From Progne subis subis (lineage: Eukaryota > Chordata > Aves > Passeriformes > Hirundinidae), in assembly GCA_022316685.1 (NCBI GenBank), contig JAKJHU010000168.1:248001-312000 (forward strand): DNA of 64,000 nucleotides, in the 5' to 3' direction. The position numbers were made by a program, and so were the translations under genes. Below are positions 1-13,400 of the stretch, piece by piece. Position 1 is the first letter of the stretch, and each line of letters starts with the position of its first letter. Under the pieces are notes generated by a model that made no database searches, was not told the DNA's origin, and worked only from the letters and a program-made list of their open reading frames with translations.

Positions 1-159
1 AAATTAAATGCCAACAGAGCACAGGTATTGACTTATTGCACAGAGGAACTGGAAAAAACAATGAACCCCACCAGTTTGTAGTAACCTGGAAATCCCCACA
101 AAGGTTTTTTTCCTTTGGCTCTCTGAGGAAATGAATAATTCTGCCTTTATTTGCTAATA

Positions 160-345
160 CAGGATCATGGAATTGTTAAGGTTGGAAAATCATCACTAAC
201 CCAGCACCACTGTGATCACCACTAAACCATGTCCCTGTGCCATGGTCACACATTTTTGAAAACCCTCTGGAGATGGCGATTCCACCATTGTCCTGGGGAG
301 CCTGTGCCAGTGCCTGACCCCGTTTTCATGATGAAAATCTGGTAC
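160..345 (-). mobile_element. CR1 LINE 3' fragment
   Basis: Reverse-orientation CR1 tail: the 'atcatggaat...gttaaggttgg' start, then the 'ccactaaaccatgtccctgtgcca' type block (split here to keep it short) and the 'gcctgtgccagtgcctgacc' block. Diverged and truncated. Confidence 0.75.
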
Positions 346-2078
346 AGTTCATGCAAGAGCCACATGATAGAATAAGACTGGACTAGGAAATACTGAATAA
401 CCATTTATTGCACAACTGTCCCCTGCCATAAATAAACTTTTGACTGCAATGAAGAGCTGCAGAGAAATGAGAGCAGGTGAATATGGCCCCAACAACCACA
501 GCTGACTGTGGATAAAACGCTGGCAAAGCCAGTGTTAAGCTTTGAGCAGCTCCATTAATTTAAAGATAAAGAGCAGGGAAGAAACTCACGCAGGAGGAAA
601 GCATTTTTAAAGAAGCACAGGTGGCATCTCCTAGTCCATTTTAAGCTGCCTCGTGCCAAGTAAAGCTGGAAAACAGGCAGCAAAATAAATCAGGAGGCAC
701 ATTCTTGGATCCTCAGTGACCTAAGAAGTATTTTCCAGGTCTATGATTCAGCAAAAGGCAAATAAATAAATAATCAAAGCAGGGGAATAAAGCACCAACA
801 GCCACCAGGAAGTGTGGGGCTGAAAATAGCAGCCAAGTGTCACCTTGATCCACTCCAACAAAGACTTTGGCAACAGTGACAAGCTGCTGGGTGACATCTC
901 TGAGCTATTTCGGGCTCACAGCTTTACACTGCATGGGGAGCCCCTCTGGGCCCTCGGCACGGGGAGAACGTCAGCACCGGCCACGGCGTTCCAGAGGAAC
1001 TTCCAAATCAGGGACTGGGGCTGGAAATGAGGGATTCACGTGTCTCAACAGAAGGATGCTTTCTTGCGGATTCAAAGATGGATGGGAGCAGATGGAAAAG
1101 AACCAGGAGGTCCCCCAGGCGCGTTCCTTCCCAGCGCTGGGGCTGAGCTCAGCCAGCCCTGCCCAGCTTGTGCTGCCCCTCAGCGCCCAGCTCGGGCCAC
1201 GGCGGGCACCCAGCGCAAACAGCGCGGGCAGCCGTGTGATCCAGAGACAGGAAAAAGCTGCCAACTGGGAGAAGAGATCCCCAGCAGCTTTGTTGGTATC
1301 CTCTGCCCTTGGAGAAGGAGCTGTGGGTGCTCCTGGCACTGCCTGGGGAGCTGGGCAAGGCATCAGTGGAGCCGAGTGACTCATGCAGCAGGCACACTGC
1401 TTTTACAGCTCACAGACAAGAAATGCACCTGATACAGAGAAATAAGTTATTTTACTGTAATTAGTTCTTTAAAAAGATCCCCAAACAAACAAAAAAACCC
1501 CAATCTAATCAAAAGCCCGAACCCCAACTAATGCTGTTTGCATTTTCATAAGCAAGACCCTGAACTCCCCCCTGCGAATGGAGACCACGGTGCTGGTAGG
1601 AGGAAGGGAGATGGAATCACACGATTCACATCGCTAATGCTTTGTTCACTCAAACAAGCCCATTAAATCCAGTGAGTTTGCTCTTGCAAGGACAGCAGGA
1701 TCTCTGCTGAGAGCTCTGTCACTCTCAAGAAGACTCCAGAACAGCACAACACAACAACCACCATTTAAAACTGAGACAATACCAGGTAGTTAGGACTGAA
1801 AATGGTTGAAAGGATATTGGCAAACATACTGAATTTCCTAATGATCCTAAAAGTGAGCTTGGAATCGTCACAGAAACATGTGGTTATGTTTAAATTTATA
1901 TGCCCAAACTTGCTTAAATACAAAAAATACTGTCTGATTCATCCCTGTATCCAGTATCCAACCATTTGAATTCTATCCCATTACACAGTCAGTACAATAT
2001 TATAATTAAAGCACTATTTATGGTTTCACTAAGTCTTTAAAGTTTGTTTTTTGTTTTTTTGTTCTGTTGAGTCACTAT

Positions 2079-2195
2079 CCCTGAAGGGATTTAAAACATG
2101 TGTAGACATGGTTTAGTGATGGTCTTGGTAGTGGGGGAATATTTGGGCTTGAAGTTCTTGAAGGTCTTTTCAACCTAAATGCTTCTCTGATTCCT
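2079..2195 (+). mobile_element. CR1 LINE 3' fragment
   Basis: Forward CR1 tail: 'catggtttagtgatggtctt' then 'aaggtcttttcaacctaaat' and a decayed 'gattct' end. Confidence 0.75.
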
Positions 2196-4559
2196 GTGCT
2201 CTCTCCTTTGTGTTCCTATGCCTCGTTGGTACCCAAAACTCCCATCCTGGAGGCAGTGAGAGCTGCAGATGCCCTCACCTTGCGTGACAGCACTCAGCTG
2301 CCCAACAATGCCAAAAGCAAGATCTACTGCTAAGGTGCCCTCTAATAGACTTCACCTTGAGAGAAAACTGCGGTATGTTCTGAAATTCAGAGCCTGAAGC
2401 AGGAACAAAACCCCAAAGGGTGAGATCCTCAGAAAACACACCTGCAAATTGCAAAGCTCCAAGGCTGTGGCAGCTGAACCAAGTGCTGTGGCACAGTGCT
2501 TTTGAGAGAGGGAAAAGGACGCTGAGGTGCTGCAGAGCTGCAGTGAAAGGGAATGTGCAACCCAACATCATCTGTGGGACAGGAAGGAGCTCCCACTGGA
2601 GTCCTGCTGACCTGCACCTTAGGCCTCCCTTGAGTCTTTCTTTTAAGCTGGAGCTCAGCTGAGATAAATAAATAGTTTCCCTCTACAATATGTAGGGACT
2701 GAGGACAAACCTAACAGCAGCATGGGCACATCTGGGAGCCTGTGTTCCCAGAAACCAGGAGGGAAAACTCCAGACAAGCTTTTTTCCAAGGCCAGGCTCC
2801 TCCACTGACTCACATCTTGATTTTAGTTACTTTTTCTTATCCAAACTCCTGATCCACTGGTTATCTTTCTTGTTATGGCTAAAAATAAGCCAAGCATCTT
2901 CATTTGTGTGCCTAAATAACCCATTACTTTAAACTTTTGCCTTCTGGAATTATAGTTCAAAACTCCCTTTTAATTTTTCCCCCCTCCCTTTCCCAGCTCT
3001 TTGTTCCCTCGCACATGTGGCACGCTGCTTCCTGCCCTTTTCTTTCTAACTGAGCTCAGATTAATTAACCAGCCATAGATTTTTCTTTATTACAATGCTA
3101 AACCCCTTCTTTCTCCACAAATTAAAACCAAGATGATAGATCTTTTCTTCTGGGTGGTGGTTGCAAAAATAGTACTCCATCTGCGTGGTGGATGGTAGGA
3201 ACTTTAATACCTATTTAATGAATTGTTTTCACGTCAGACTGAGCAATGGTTTGGGCTTTTCTTTTGTGAGGTTGTTATTAATGTGTGTGAAGGAGGACCA
3301 GGAAGCTGCCAGTGAAACCAGATGTCAACTGCACCATTTCCAAAATACATGCTTATGAAAATCAACCAAAATCCACCAGAACAAGAGGCCTTGCTGCAGA
3401 GAGCAGACATACAAAACCAAGCTTATGAGCAAGCAAAATCACATCAATCTCTGTTTAACAGATAACAAGTGACAAGCCTTGGTGTCAGATCCATCATCTG
3501 CTTCAGCCTCTCAGGGACTCCACAATGGTGACAGGACTCAGGACTGGAAATGCACAGCCATGAACTGGCTGCCTGCCCACAAAAAATCCCTGTTGGCTCC
3601 TTCTCCTGGCATTCATAAGGCTATTAAAGCATTTCCCACTCACTGCTTACAGTATCCTGATAATTAGACACCCTGGGACAGTTGGAGGAGCTCTCTGCAT
3701 CCTGCAGTTCCCATATCCAACATCCTCAGCGTGCTCTGCGTGCATATGGAACCCCAAAACACCCCTTTCAAATTCAGCAGAAGTGGACAAAGTTTCTCAG
3801 CAAAGCTTCAGCTGGAAATCACAAACTCATACTGAATCCTGTAACTCAGGGGGAGATTGATTTGGGTAAAAGAATATAAAAACTAAAAAGTGTGTGTGGA
3901 GGACATACAGCTTCCTCCAAGTAGCTTGCCTAAAATCCAAGAGCTCTGTCCCAGCATTTTGCAGCACCAGTGCTCTTTCTAGAACTCTAAACTGGCACAA
4001 CTTGCTGAGTCAGGTGTTAATGCTTCAGGCTTGATTCACACACAGTTTTAATCAAGTAACCTGCTCTCTGGAGCTCACAGAACACTCATTTAGAGAATAA
4101 CATCAACAGCAAATTTGTCATCTTCAGAGGGGGCTGGAAGTTTTCCTCCCACTTCAACATCTACCGTCTTAAACTGCTCCTTGGTGAAATTCCCTTATCC
4201 CTCACACAGCTCATCAGGGTTGGCCTTTCCAAACCCTAAGGTGTGCTCCTGGTCCAGGGAGCTCCTCCTGCCCTTTTCCCAGGGGTGGGAGTGTGCCATG
4301 GACAGTCACAGCAGCAGGGCACATGCTGCCAGACTCCTCAGAAGGACTGGAAGGGGCAGGACATTCCTCCACATCACTGCTGGTGTCATCCCTCTGACCA
4401 AGAGTCCAGTTATTTCTGTTTTAGACAGGGAGCACCCCTAAAACCACACTGTTGAGTCTGTACATGCCCCAAGGAGGGGCTTCAGCATCACTTGGTGCCA
4501 GATCTGGTAACACATGCAGGAAAAACCCCTTGGAGGGCTCAACAGAGCTTCAGAACTAA

Positions 4560-4723
4560 GCACAGCTGAGGCTGCCCCTGCACCCCTGGAAGTGTCTAAG
4601 GCCAGGTTGGATGGGGTTTGGAGCAACTGGGATAGTGGGAGGTGTCCCTGCCCATGGCAGGGGTGAAACGAAATAATCTTTAAGATCCCTTCCAAGCCAA
4701 ATTAGTCTGTGATTCTATTATTC
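4560..4723 (+). mobile_element. CR1 LINE 3' fragment
   Basis: Forward tail with 'ggaagtgtctaaggccaggt', 'tgtccctgcccatggcaggg', and the terminal 'gtgattctattattct'. Confidence 0.85.
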
Positions 4724-5749
4724 TCTAATGCTAACCAAAGACAAGTGGTGCCTGTGAAACCCTCCAAGAGGCCCTGCTGCTTGCAGTGTGCATTGACAGC
4801 AGCACTGCTGCTGTCCTTCCACTGGCCAAACACATTTGCAAAACAAGCACAGTCCGCGGAGAAGTTGCAGATGGGAGGGAGAGAAGGGAGCCAGGGGAAA
4901 AGACAAACTGTAGCAGTTGCAAATACTTAAAAGTCACAGATTCTGGAAAGAAAAGTAAAAACCTGTCTCCTCCTCAGGATCCCATCCTTCAGTAGGAAAA
5001 ACCCCAAACCATTTAAATGCTACTGCAGGGGACAAAGAAGGCGAAGAGCTGATAATCCTCCCTAACCCTCACTCTGCTTTCTCAGCTCGTGTCTACACAA
5101 CACTGGGATCATCTATCACTTTCCAAAAATACTGCTCATTTCCTGTATTTCTGTAATTCTATCCCCTGGCATCAAACACTACCTTATGTCTTTGTTTCCT
5201 CATTTCAGATGGATGTACTTTCTTCTGATAACAATGGCACATTCTAGAACAAAGGCCCCCCCAGCCCCTGAGTTCAACTGTTATTGAATCTCTCTATCTC
5301 TGCTATGGCACAAGACTGGTTTGAAAGAGTGAGTCATTCAAATGATTTAAAGTCTTACACATTTCTGAAAATTTTAAACTGTGGTGTAGGAAGAGAAACA
5401 AAACCCCATTGCACCCAGAGGCAGAGAACCCAGCTACCTGACATTCTGCACCCCTTCTGCACAACTCCTACAGTGCCAGCTTGCCTTCTGAGTTTGCAGC
5501 AACCCCTGGGAATCCTCTCTTGGGGGCTGTCTCCTTTTCCCAGCCCTTTCCCACCTCTGCCGTCCTTGCCGTGGTGCTGAAGTCGCTGCCAATTTCCACT
5601 GGCCTGCTCTGCGCCGAGCAGCAGATGCTCCATGAGTCATGCAGTGCCTGCAGACACAAGTTATCCATAACAGCACCCTAATTAACAATACCAAATGTCA
5701 GCTCTCCCATTCAAACATGGACATGTTCATGTGTATGACCACGCTAATT

Positions 5750-5869
5750 TAGGAGCCAGGTTGGACAGGACTTGTAGCAACATGGTTTGGTGGAAGGTGT
5801 GCCTGCCCATGGCAGGGCGTGGGGTGAAATGAGGCCGCTTCCAACCCAACCCATTCTGGGATTCTATGG
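5750..5869 (+). mobile_element. CR1 LINE 3' fragment
   Basis: Forward tail: 'ccaggttggacaggacttg', 'tgcctgcccatggcaggg', 'ccaacccaacccattctggg'. Confidence 0.85.
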
Positions 5870-6229
5870 CAAAAATACAAAGAGAAAGTAAGATATGCCG
5901 ACTTTTACCTATGATATGAATGATTTTCATTGAATTTTGAGTGTCAGAAAGAGCTGGACATTCAGAAGAGCCAGGCAGCAACCTGGCCTTGAAAAAAAAA
6001 ATAAGGAAAAAATAATGAATGCCTTTGCACTGCTAAAAGCTAAATTACACACACAGACAGACACACACGAGCAGAGTCCAGCTCTGAGATACGGTCTGGG
6101 TCAAACTGTGGTACACTTCCTGAACGGAATTTTAAGTACTCACAAGCAGAGGTTTTCCACTTCACTCCATACTTTTACCTGGCACTGAAACGCCAGGGAA
6201 TTTGGGGCTTACACCCAGAAACCCAGCAC

Positions 6230-6440
6230 GAAGGAGAAAGGGCAGCCGGCGTTTTCCCGCGGTGACAGGGCGGGAGCTGCGGCTGCCGGACACTGGCGGG
6301 ACCGCGGGAGCCGCCCGCCACCTGCCGGGCACAGCCAGAGCCGGCGAGCACAGCTCGCTCCCTCGCTCCCTGCCGCCGTCAAAACCAATTAGCCAACACT
6401 ACGTGAGCCCTCTGTGCCGGGGGGTGAACAGAGGAGCAGG
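6230..6440. promoter_or_regulatory. Small CpG-rich block downstream of TEDC2
   Basis: About 200 bp rich in CpG and GC within AT-rich surroundings, containing an E2F-like TTTCCCGC. No convincing coding exon adjoins it. It could be a short CpG island or first exon of an unseen transcript. Confidence 0.4.
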
Positions 6441-6672
6441 CAAGCAGCAGCTCTCATGAGTTCTGGATGCTGGAAGGCCGTGATCCCGCGGCTAGCTGAT
6501 CCGTGTAAGCCATGTTCTATTCCCTGCTACACTGCACCAGGAGCCTGGTGTCCTGAGGCGGTCAAGAATCTAGAGCTTGGTAGAGATAGCCTTGGAAGAA
6601 AAGCCAAAAATCAGTCTCTGAAGCCTTGAAAGGGCTTTACAAAACCTCAGTTAACAGGTCAGGAAAGTGATA

Positions 6673-7100
6673 TAGAACAACAGAATCACAGACTGGTTTG
6701 GGTTGGAAGGGACCTTAAACTCATTTCATTCCAACCCCTGCCATGTCTAGGGACACCTTCCATTACCCCAGGACACTCCAAGCCCCATCCAACCTCGCCT
6801 TGGACACTGCCAGGGATCCAGGGGCAGCCACAGCTGCTCTGGGCACCCTGTGCCAGGGCCTGCCCACCCTCCCAGGGAACAATTCCTGCCCAATCTCCCA
6901 TCCAGCCCTGCCCTCTGGCAGTGGAAGCATTCCCTGTGTCCGGTTCCTCCAGGCCCCTGTCCTGAGTCCTTCTCCAGCTCTCCTGGAGCCCCTTTAGGCA
7001 CTGGAAGGGGCTCTAAGGTCTCACTGGAGCCTTCTCTTCTTGGGGCTGAACACCCCCAGCGCTCCCAGCCTGGCTCGAGGAGAGGAGCTCCAGTCCTCCT
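6673..7100 (-). mobile_element. CR1 LINE 3' fragment, long
   Basis: Reverse CR1 of about 430 bp beginning 'cagaatcacagactggtttg' and running through 'gatccaggggcagccacagc' to 'tcccagcctggctc'. It lies about 100 bp beyond the TEDC2 poly(A) site. The same family recurs at 28338, 42880, 50099, 51728 and 62645. Confidence 0.92.
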
Positions 7101-7218
7101 GATACAAAAGGAAATTTAAAAAATAATAATTAAAAAAAAAATTAAAAAGCCCATAACAAAAACAACCCCCTGGAATTTAGCTCAATAAACAGGCAGAATA
7201 AAGAAGTTCATAGAAAGA

Positions 7219-7224
7219 TTTATT
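7219..7224 (-). terminator. TEDC2 poly(A) signal
   Basis: AATAAA on the minus strand, 51 nt past the TEDC2 stop codon. Cleavage would fall near 7195-7208, giving a 3' UTR of only about 70-80 nt. No downstream G/U element was confirmed. Confidence 0.7.
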
Positions 7225-7274
7225 GCTTAGAGCAGTCTCTGGCTCTGTGCAGGAGCAGCAGGAGGCTCCCCAGC

Positions 7275-7418
7275 TCAGTCCAGCAGCTCGTCTCTCACCA
7301 GCACAGGGAAGCGCCGGCCCCCCTCACAGAGCTGGCTGTGGATGGCCCGCAACAGCCCTGCAGAGCCCTCCTGGAATGGCCTGGGCTCCAGGACAGGCAG
7401 CAGCTCTGCCATCATCAC
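7275..7418 (-). CDS. TEDC2: TEDC2 coding exon 9 (residues 467-513 and stop)
   Basis: Acceptor gctcccgcccag. It encodes VMMAELLPVLEP then HSQLCEGGRRFPVLVRDELL, ending in TGA at 7277-7275. Human ends MAELLPLV...VHSLLCEGGARVLTILRDE. The intron before it (7419-9649) carries a CR1 piece. Confidence 0.95.
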   Translation of the reverse strand: MMMAELLPVLEPRPFQEGSAGLLRAIHSQLCEGGRRFPVLVRDELLD

Positions 7419-10400
7419 CTGGGCGGGAGCAAAGGAGACACTGTCACCAGAGCCAGCAGCACTCCAGTATTCCTTGAAGTGGCTGTACAACAAGTGAAAT
7501 CTAATCAGAGCAGTATGACTAATAACAGGCTAATTGATTGATGGATGCTTTCTTTTGTCATATTTAATAAAGGCAGAGTGGTTCATTTTCTGCTCATGAG
7601 CTACTTCAGCAGCCACACAGCGTTTCCAGAGCAGTGAGCCAAGTGGCAGTGCCGCTGCCCCGCTGCAGGGAAGGCTCAGCACTGGGGTAAGATAAGCATC
7701 CTGCAAGAAGCTGAAGCTGGTGCTGGTTCAGGACCTCTGCAGGCACACAGTGAGGTGCTCACTCACCCAAGGGTAAGTCCAGCCCTTCACTCAGGACTGT
7801 CCCCACCACGTCCCAGTTATGCCAGAGGTGTGAGTGGTGGCGAGCTCCAGCCCAAACGGGCTGCAGGACTGCTCAAACCGTCCAACAGTCCCTGGCCTGA
7901 CTGCTGCCCCATTAAGCCTATGCTGGGATCTCAACCCATGCTGTCAAACAATCCAGTGCAGCATCAGTATCAGCTCTGGGATTAGGACTGACAACTCAAG
8001 CACAGGTCACTTCAATCGCTGGACAAAAACTGCTCTTTGGTGCCCCACTCTTGAATTAATGCTCAGACAGACATTTTGCCTGGGATTTTTTTTTTTTCTT
8101 TTTTCATCTGGCATGAGGTTATGAAGTCTGAGCAGCTTGCACACCAAAACCCACCCTGCCTGCCCAGGAGAGAGGACAACTGCATGTGCCAGCCACCTCC
8201 CTAGAGGCTGCCAGAGCTCCAGCAGCGTTTGGAGAACTCTCTCAGGCATAGAGTGGGAATCTTGGGCCGTTTGTGTAGGGCCAGGAACTGCACTTGTGAT
8301 CCTTGTGGGTCTCTTCCAATTCAAGTTATTCTGTGATTCCATGATTGTTCCCTGGTGGATACAGAGGAAGACCCAAACAGAACAGAGTACAGGGTATCTA
8401 CAGGAGATTCCCTCTGCTGTTGTACACAAGTCTCTGCACAGGGATGGGGGAGCAGGACACAGCTGCTCATCTCTGGGAAGTCTCTTTCTACAGACATGAA
8501 AGATACCTAGGGGGAAAGCTGGCACATGAAGGAGTGCTAAAATGCTCCACTTCCATCCACCTGCTCTGCTCCTGATACCTAAGAAGAAACAGATCCCCAC
8601 CATCAAAGACAGGCTAGAAGCTACCAGGAATTTCTATGATACTTGGCATTCCTCCATGGAAAGGCAGTGGACAGGCTTGGCCCAGAAATAGGTACATCCT
8701 TTTCTGGGGTATTTATCTTGTTCTATGTCCACTTACTTCACCTGTCCCAAGAATTTCACTTATCCTGCACACTCTGCACAGAGCTGCTTCAGACTCTCAG
8801 GGCTCACCTGGCACAGAACACCTATTTTGGTACATGTGCAGGAGAAACTGAGTCAACTAACAGAGCAGCAGGAATCAGGCTTTGGTCACCAGTTCATTTT
8901 GGGCGGATAAAAAACCCCCAAACCCTTCATAATCCATAATTCAGGATTATGATGCTGAAATCCCATTTGAAGTCAGCTAACAATGTGTCTTCAGCCACAG
9001 GGCTGCAGCCAGTTATTAATAATGCCTCTCTGGCTTACAAAAAAAGACTTTTTCAAAGCCTCTATCATTCAGGTCAATGGCAAAGAGTAGGTCAAAGGAT
9101 TTGATTTCACAGATCTTCTCTGCCCTTTGCTGCTGGCTGAGAAGAACAAGTAATCCCTCTGTGGCAAACTCTCTGCTCAGGCTGCTGAAGAAGCTGACAC
9201 CTCCTACCCTGTTCTTACAGTCTCAGAATGGTAAAAACAAGAATAGCAGCACAGTGGTTTCAGATTTAAAAGGAAAGCAACAGAGAACAGAGGAGTTCAT
9301 CAGCTGGAAGTCACACAGGAGGGAATGAGGGAGTGGGTACTCTAATAGGGCTGTGAAGGTCTGACAAAAGGGGCATTACCAACGACATCCTCTACTGCCA
9401 AATTCTTTCAGAACGGGTAAATAAAATTTTATCAGGAGAGGGACAGGCATGTAAGGGCTTGTACTCCGGCCCTAACAACAACAACAAGTCCCATTCACTA
9501 ACAAAGAGAACAAGGCATAAACACAGAAACATCACTGGGGGAACTTGCTATGCTGCTGCTGCCCATCAACACCTTGTACAGCAGCTGCTGGCCCACAATT
9601 GTTCTTTTTTTCCCCTGCTCAGGGAGCACTGACACTTCTCCAGACTCACCTTTTGTAAGGCAATCTCTTGGTGCAGCATTGATACTTGCAGCTTCAAGGC
9701 AAACAGGTCGCTCAGCTCCTGGAGACCGGAGTAATAGAGGAGAGGCACAGCCAGCACGTCTGCACTGCCACACGTCTGTCCCCTGGCAGGGACACAGGCT
9801 GGAGAGCAGCTCCCCACATCCCCAGTGCAGTCTGGGCGCAGCCTCAGCTGGGACTCCAGAGCTGCCAGGTTACAAGAAATGGCAGGAGACAAAAATATAC
9901 AAGTTAAATCTGTACTTGCAGACTTTATGAACTAATTACTGTCCCCAGAAACTAATGACTAAAGACACTGTATTAATCAGGGTAAGCTCCTCACACATGG
10001 CACAATCAGAACACCCTAAGCTGTGGCCTGCATTATCCCTTCCCCAGCCCTCTTGAACTGCAACTGCAGTTCAAAGCTCCAAGTCTCTCCTGAACACAGG
10101 GGGGGCACACAGGTACCACAGATTTCTTCGCCACCAGAGAATTAAGTGCTCCATTACCATAAAGATAATCAGGAGAAAAGTAACTTTGGTCCAGTGTCCT
10201 GCACACAGACGGCAAAGGGCCACGTTCATACCTGACCAAACACAGGGACTGTCTCACCTGCTTGCAGCAGCTGCAGCTTCTGCAGGCACTGGGACACTGT
10301 GCTTTGCAAACCCTCCAAGGTCAGAAGGCTTTCATACTCTTCTTGCAGAGTGGGAGGGTCTACAAGAGAAGCAGAGAAAAGGTGTGAGCACTGGAACCTT

Positions 10401-13400
10401 CCTCCCCAAAAAGCTTCCAGAGTGGCCTCGGGTTCACCAGCCTTCATTTCAGGCAGAGAATGTTCCTGTCCTTCATGTCCAGCACATGCCAAGAATACAA
10501 AACACATGGAACTGGAGTCCAAATCATCCTTATTCCACCTTTGACCCTCCCACTGCCCTTTTTCCCCTCCTTACCTGCAGGCACAGCTTCCACATACTGC
10601 CTCAGATGGAAAGGGACATCCTGGAGGCCCCTTAATTCCTCCTCTATCTCTGCAGGACTGGGGATCAGCTTCGGGGAGCAAAACTCCAACAGCAGCAGCT
10701 TAAGGAAGGTTTCACAGCACCAGCTCTGTGCAGCATCCCAAGCCCCAGGCCAGCTGAGATCAGGGCAGAGGGACCAGCCTGGGAAGTGGCACGGCAGGGG
10801 GAAGGTGAGGACAGCACAGCACAGCTGTGTAGGGCATGTCTGCCTTGTGGCCACCTTTGGCTGGATTAGAAGTTTTATAAGTTTTCAACAGCTGTACTGT
10901 GAAAAATCCCACTGCCTAGAGACCCAAGGGGAACTGCTGCTATTGGAGGCATAACTCTCTCCAGCTGGGAGCTCACTGCAGAGCAATTGCACCCCGTGCC
11001 TGCTAGGAAAGGATACAGTCATCTGGATCCTCTCCATAAAACGGGTCCTTGCAGCTGCTGCATCTGCACTTGTTTGGCACAGACAACATCTCTCCCATGC
11101 CCTGAAATTCCAAAGGGGCAGGAGGTGGAAGTTACACTCCTTTGTACCAGACAGTGCTCACGTTGAGCTGTGACACACCACTGTGTGGCATATCAGTGCT
11201 TTAATGACAAGTGTCTCCCTCCCCCCTCTCTCTCACAGGTGATTTACCAGCCATTCCCCACTCACTCCCACGGCTGCTATCAGATCAACAAGGACACCCT
11301 GCAGAAAGCATCAGACACTGCAAAACACTCCTCTTGTTTTCAGGGGAAAGATCAGAAGACAGACAGCACATTGCCATAAACAGAATGTGAACTCACAGCA
11401 CATCCCTCATCCTGTTGTATTGTTTTGCCTGCGTTTATAACCCATAGGAAGCAACAAATTTTCCCTTCCTTTCTTAGGAGTAAGTCATTTGCATTTCTGT
11501 ACATTTATTCTGTTAGTACAGGTGTACAAAAAAAAAGCAGACAGGACAAACTCTCACCCAAACTACTTCATATTCCAAACTTCCTCAAGATTCTTCTTTA
11601 GTAAATTTTTTGCAGGGGACAAAGTGGTGTGTTTGGCAAGCAGAATGACAGCAGCATGTCAGGGATGCAAGACAGAGGTTTAAGAACAGTATCACAAGGA
11701 AGCTGAGCAGGACTTCACACCAGTGCACCAGTTTTTTAGATAAAGCATTGCACAAATAACAGCACTACCCGAGAAATGCATTTCACTCACAGAGTTCAAC
11801 ACCCCCATGGATGCACAGTCCCCATAATATCCTTTCCTTAAGGACTGTCTCCCAAAACCTGCCGCAGTGAGAGCCATCAGGAGGAAGCTTAAAATAGTTC
11901 TGCAGTGCCTGACTAACTCAAGTGTACATGTGTCTTCTCTCTAGCCTAATGGGTCTTTTAAATCATGTTAGAATCTGCAGATTTCAGAAATACATTATGC
12001 AAAGAAGTGGCAAGGTTAATGAAACAGGAAAGAACAGAAGTTCCCAGGCAAGATGCAAACCCTCTACAAGGGATCTTTAGTGCAAAGGTTATTCTCAATC
12101 TGTTACTGAGTTGAAAGCAATAGTGAGAAGTATAAAATTACAGCAAAGTGATTAGAATGCTGAAAGGCTCAATTTAGAAGTGAAAATTAAGAGTATAAAG
12201 TATTTACAACTTGCAGAAGGGCAACTAACAAACTGGTGTCTGATAAATGACAATTTCCAAGAGGAGGAGGAATTCTTGAGGGCAGCACAAAGGGCAGTAG
12301 TTAGATTTAAGAAAGGGTTTATGCTTACTAGCTGAACAAAGCACATAAGGAGCAATCTGCTGAGGTATGGCAAGATTTCTCAGAGGAAATGTGGGAAAGA
12401 AGACCGGAAAACGGACTGGAGCACGAAAACCCCGACCACCTGCACCATCCCTGCAGTAACACTGTGTCTGGCTCTGCATCAGAGTTCAGCAGCAGGAACC
12501 AGCCTCAAACACACACAGTTGTGGCGCTTCCAGGCTGCAAAGGCAGGGCAGGGATGGTTTGGGAAACTCTCATTGGATAGTGTATACAGACACCCATGCC
12601 ATGGGGTGTCCTGCCTTCAACAGGTGTATGGCACCAAACCCACGATTAAAGCATTCTAGGAACTTCATGACTCAGTGACTAACAGTAATTAGCACTCAGA
12701 AAACAAAGGCAGCACTAGTGTCTGCGGTAAGATGAGAACACATCTTCAGCAGCAGCCTTGCACTATGGGAGCTCTTCCTGCTCCCAGTTCAGGCCCCATG
12801 TCCTATGGGGTCACTGCCTCCCCAGGGCACACAGAACAGCACACCTGACCCCTCCTCACAGCCCTGAAGCTGAGGGTAGTTCTGGACTGAACTAATCAGA
12901 CTGGTCTTACCTGGAGTTCCTGGAATAGGCTTTCCTGTAGGGAAGGGGGAGCTTCAGCTGGCATCTGTAAAATAAGAGAAGGATCAGTCCTGGCAGCTGG
13001 AAAGCAATTAACTGAGCCTTGTCTTTCAACAGGGAAAATGGTCTTTTGTCAAAATCTGAAATTAATTTAGCTGCAGTGGGAGATGTCAGCAGCTCTGGAG
13101 ATTGGATCCACCACTGTCTTCAGACTGTCTTCAAGGAAGGAAGATCAGGTTGCTCATTCGACTCGGCAGGCATCATGGAGCTGAGCTGGGAGAGCTCCTG
13201 CATCCTGCCACCAGTCAGTGCTCATCCAGGGTGGGCAGCTGGGAGCAAAGCCATGGCACAGCACAGCACAGACACGGGAACAACACCTTCAGGGAAGCGT
13301 GTCTGCCGTACCCTGCTGCCCTACCTCAGCAGGACAAGGCAGCTTTGCTTAGCACCGTATCACACTCAAAGAAACAGGGAAAGGACATTCCAGCTTCCAC

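Larger units (their letters stand above)
1..6229. other. Non-coding region downstream of TEDC2
   Basis: Apart from the CR1 fragments listed, I see no supported gene. A GC-richer patch at 900-1380 holds overlapping frames on both strands (up to 170 aa), with no recognisable domain and no splice or codon evidence. Confidence 0.6.

Noticed and set aside
6743..6997. Pairs of 60-100 aa frames recurring at 6743, 28245, 50088, 62657 and elsewhere with shared peptides such as DPGAATAALGTLCQGLPTL
   Set aside because: These are translations of the untranslated 3' region of CR1, not a gene family.
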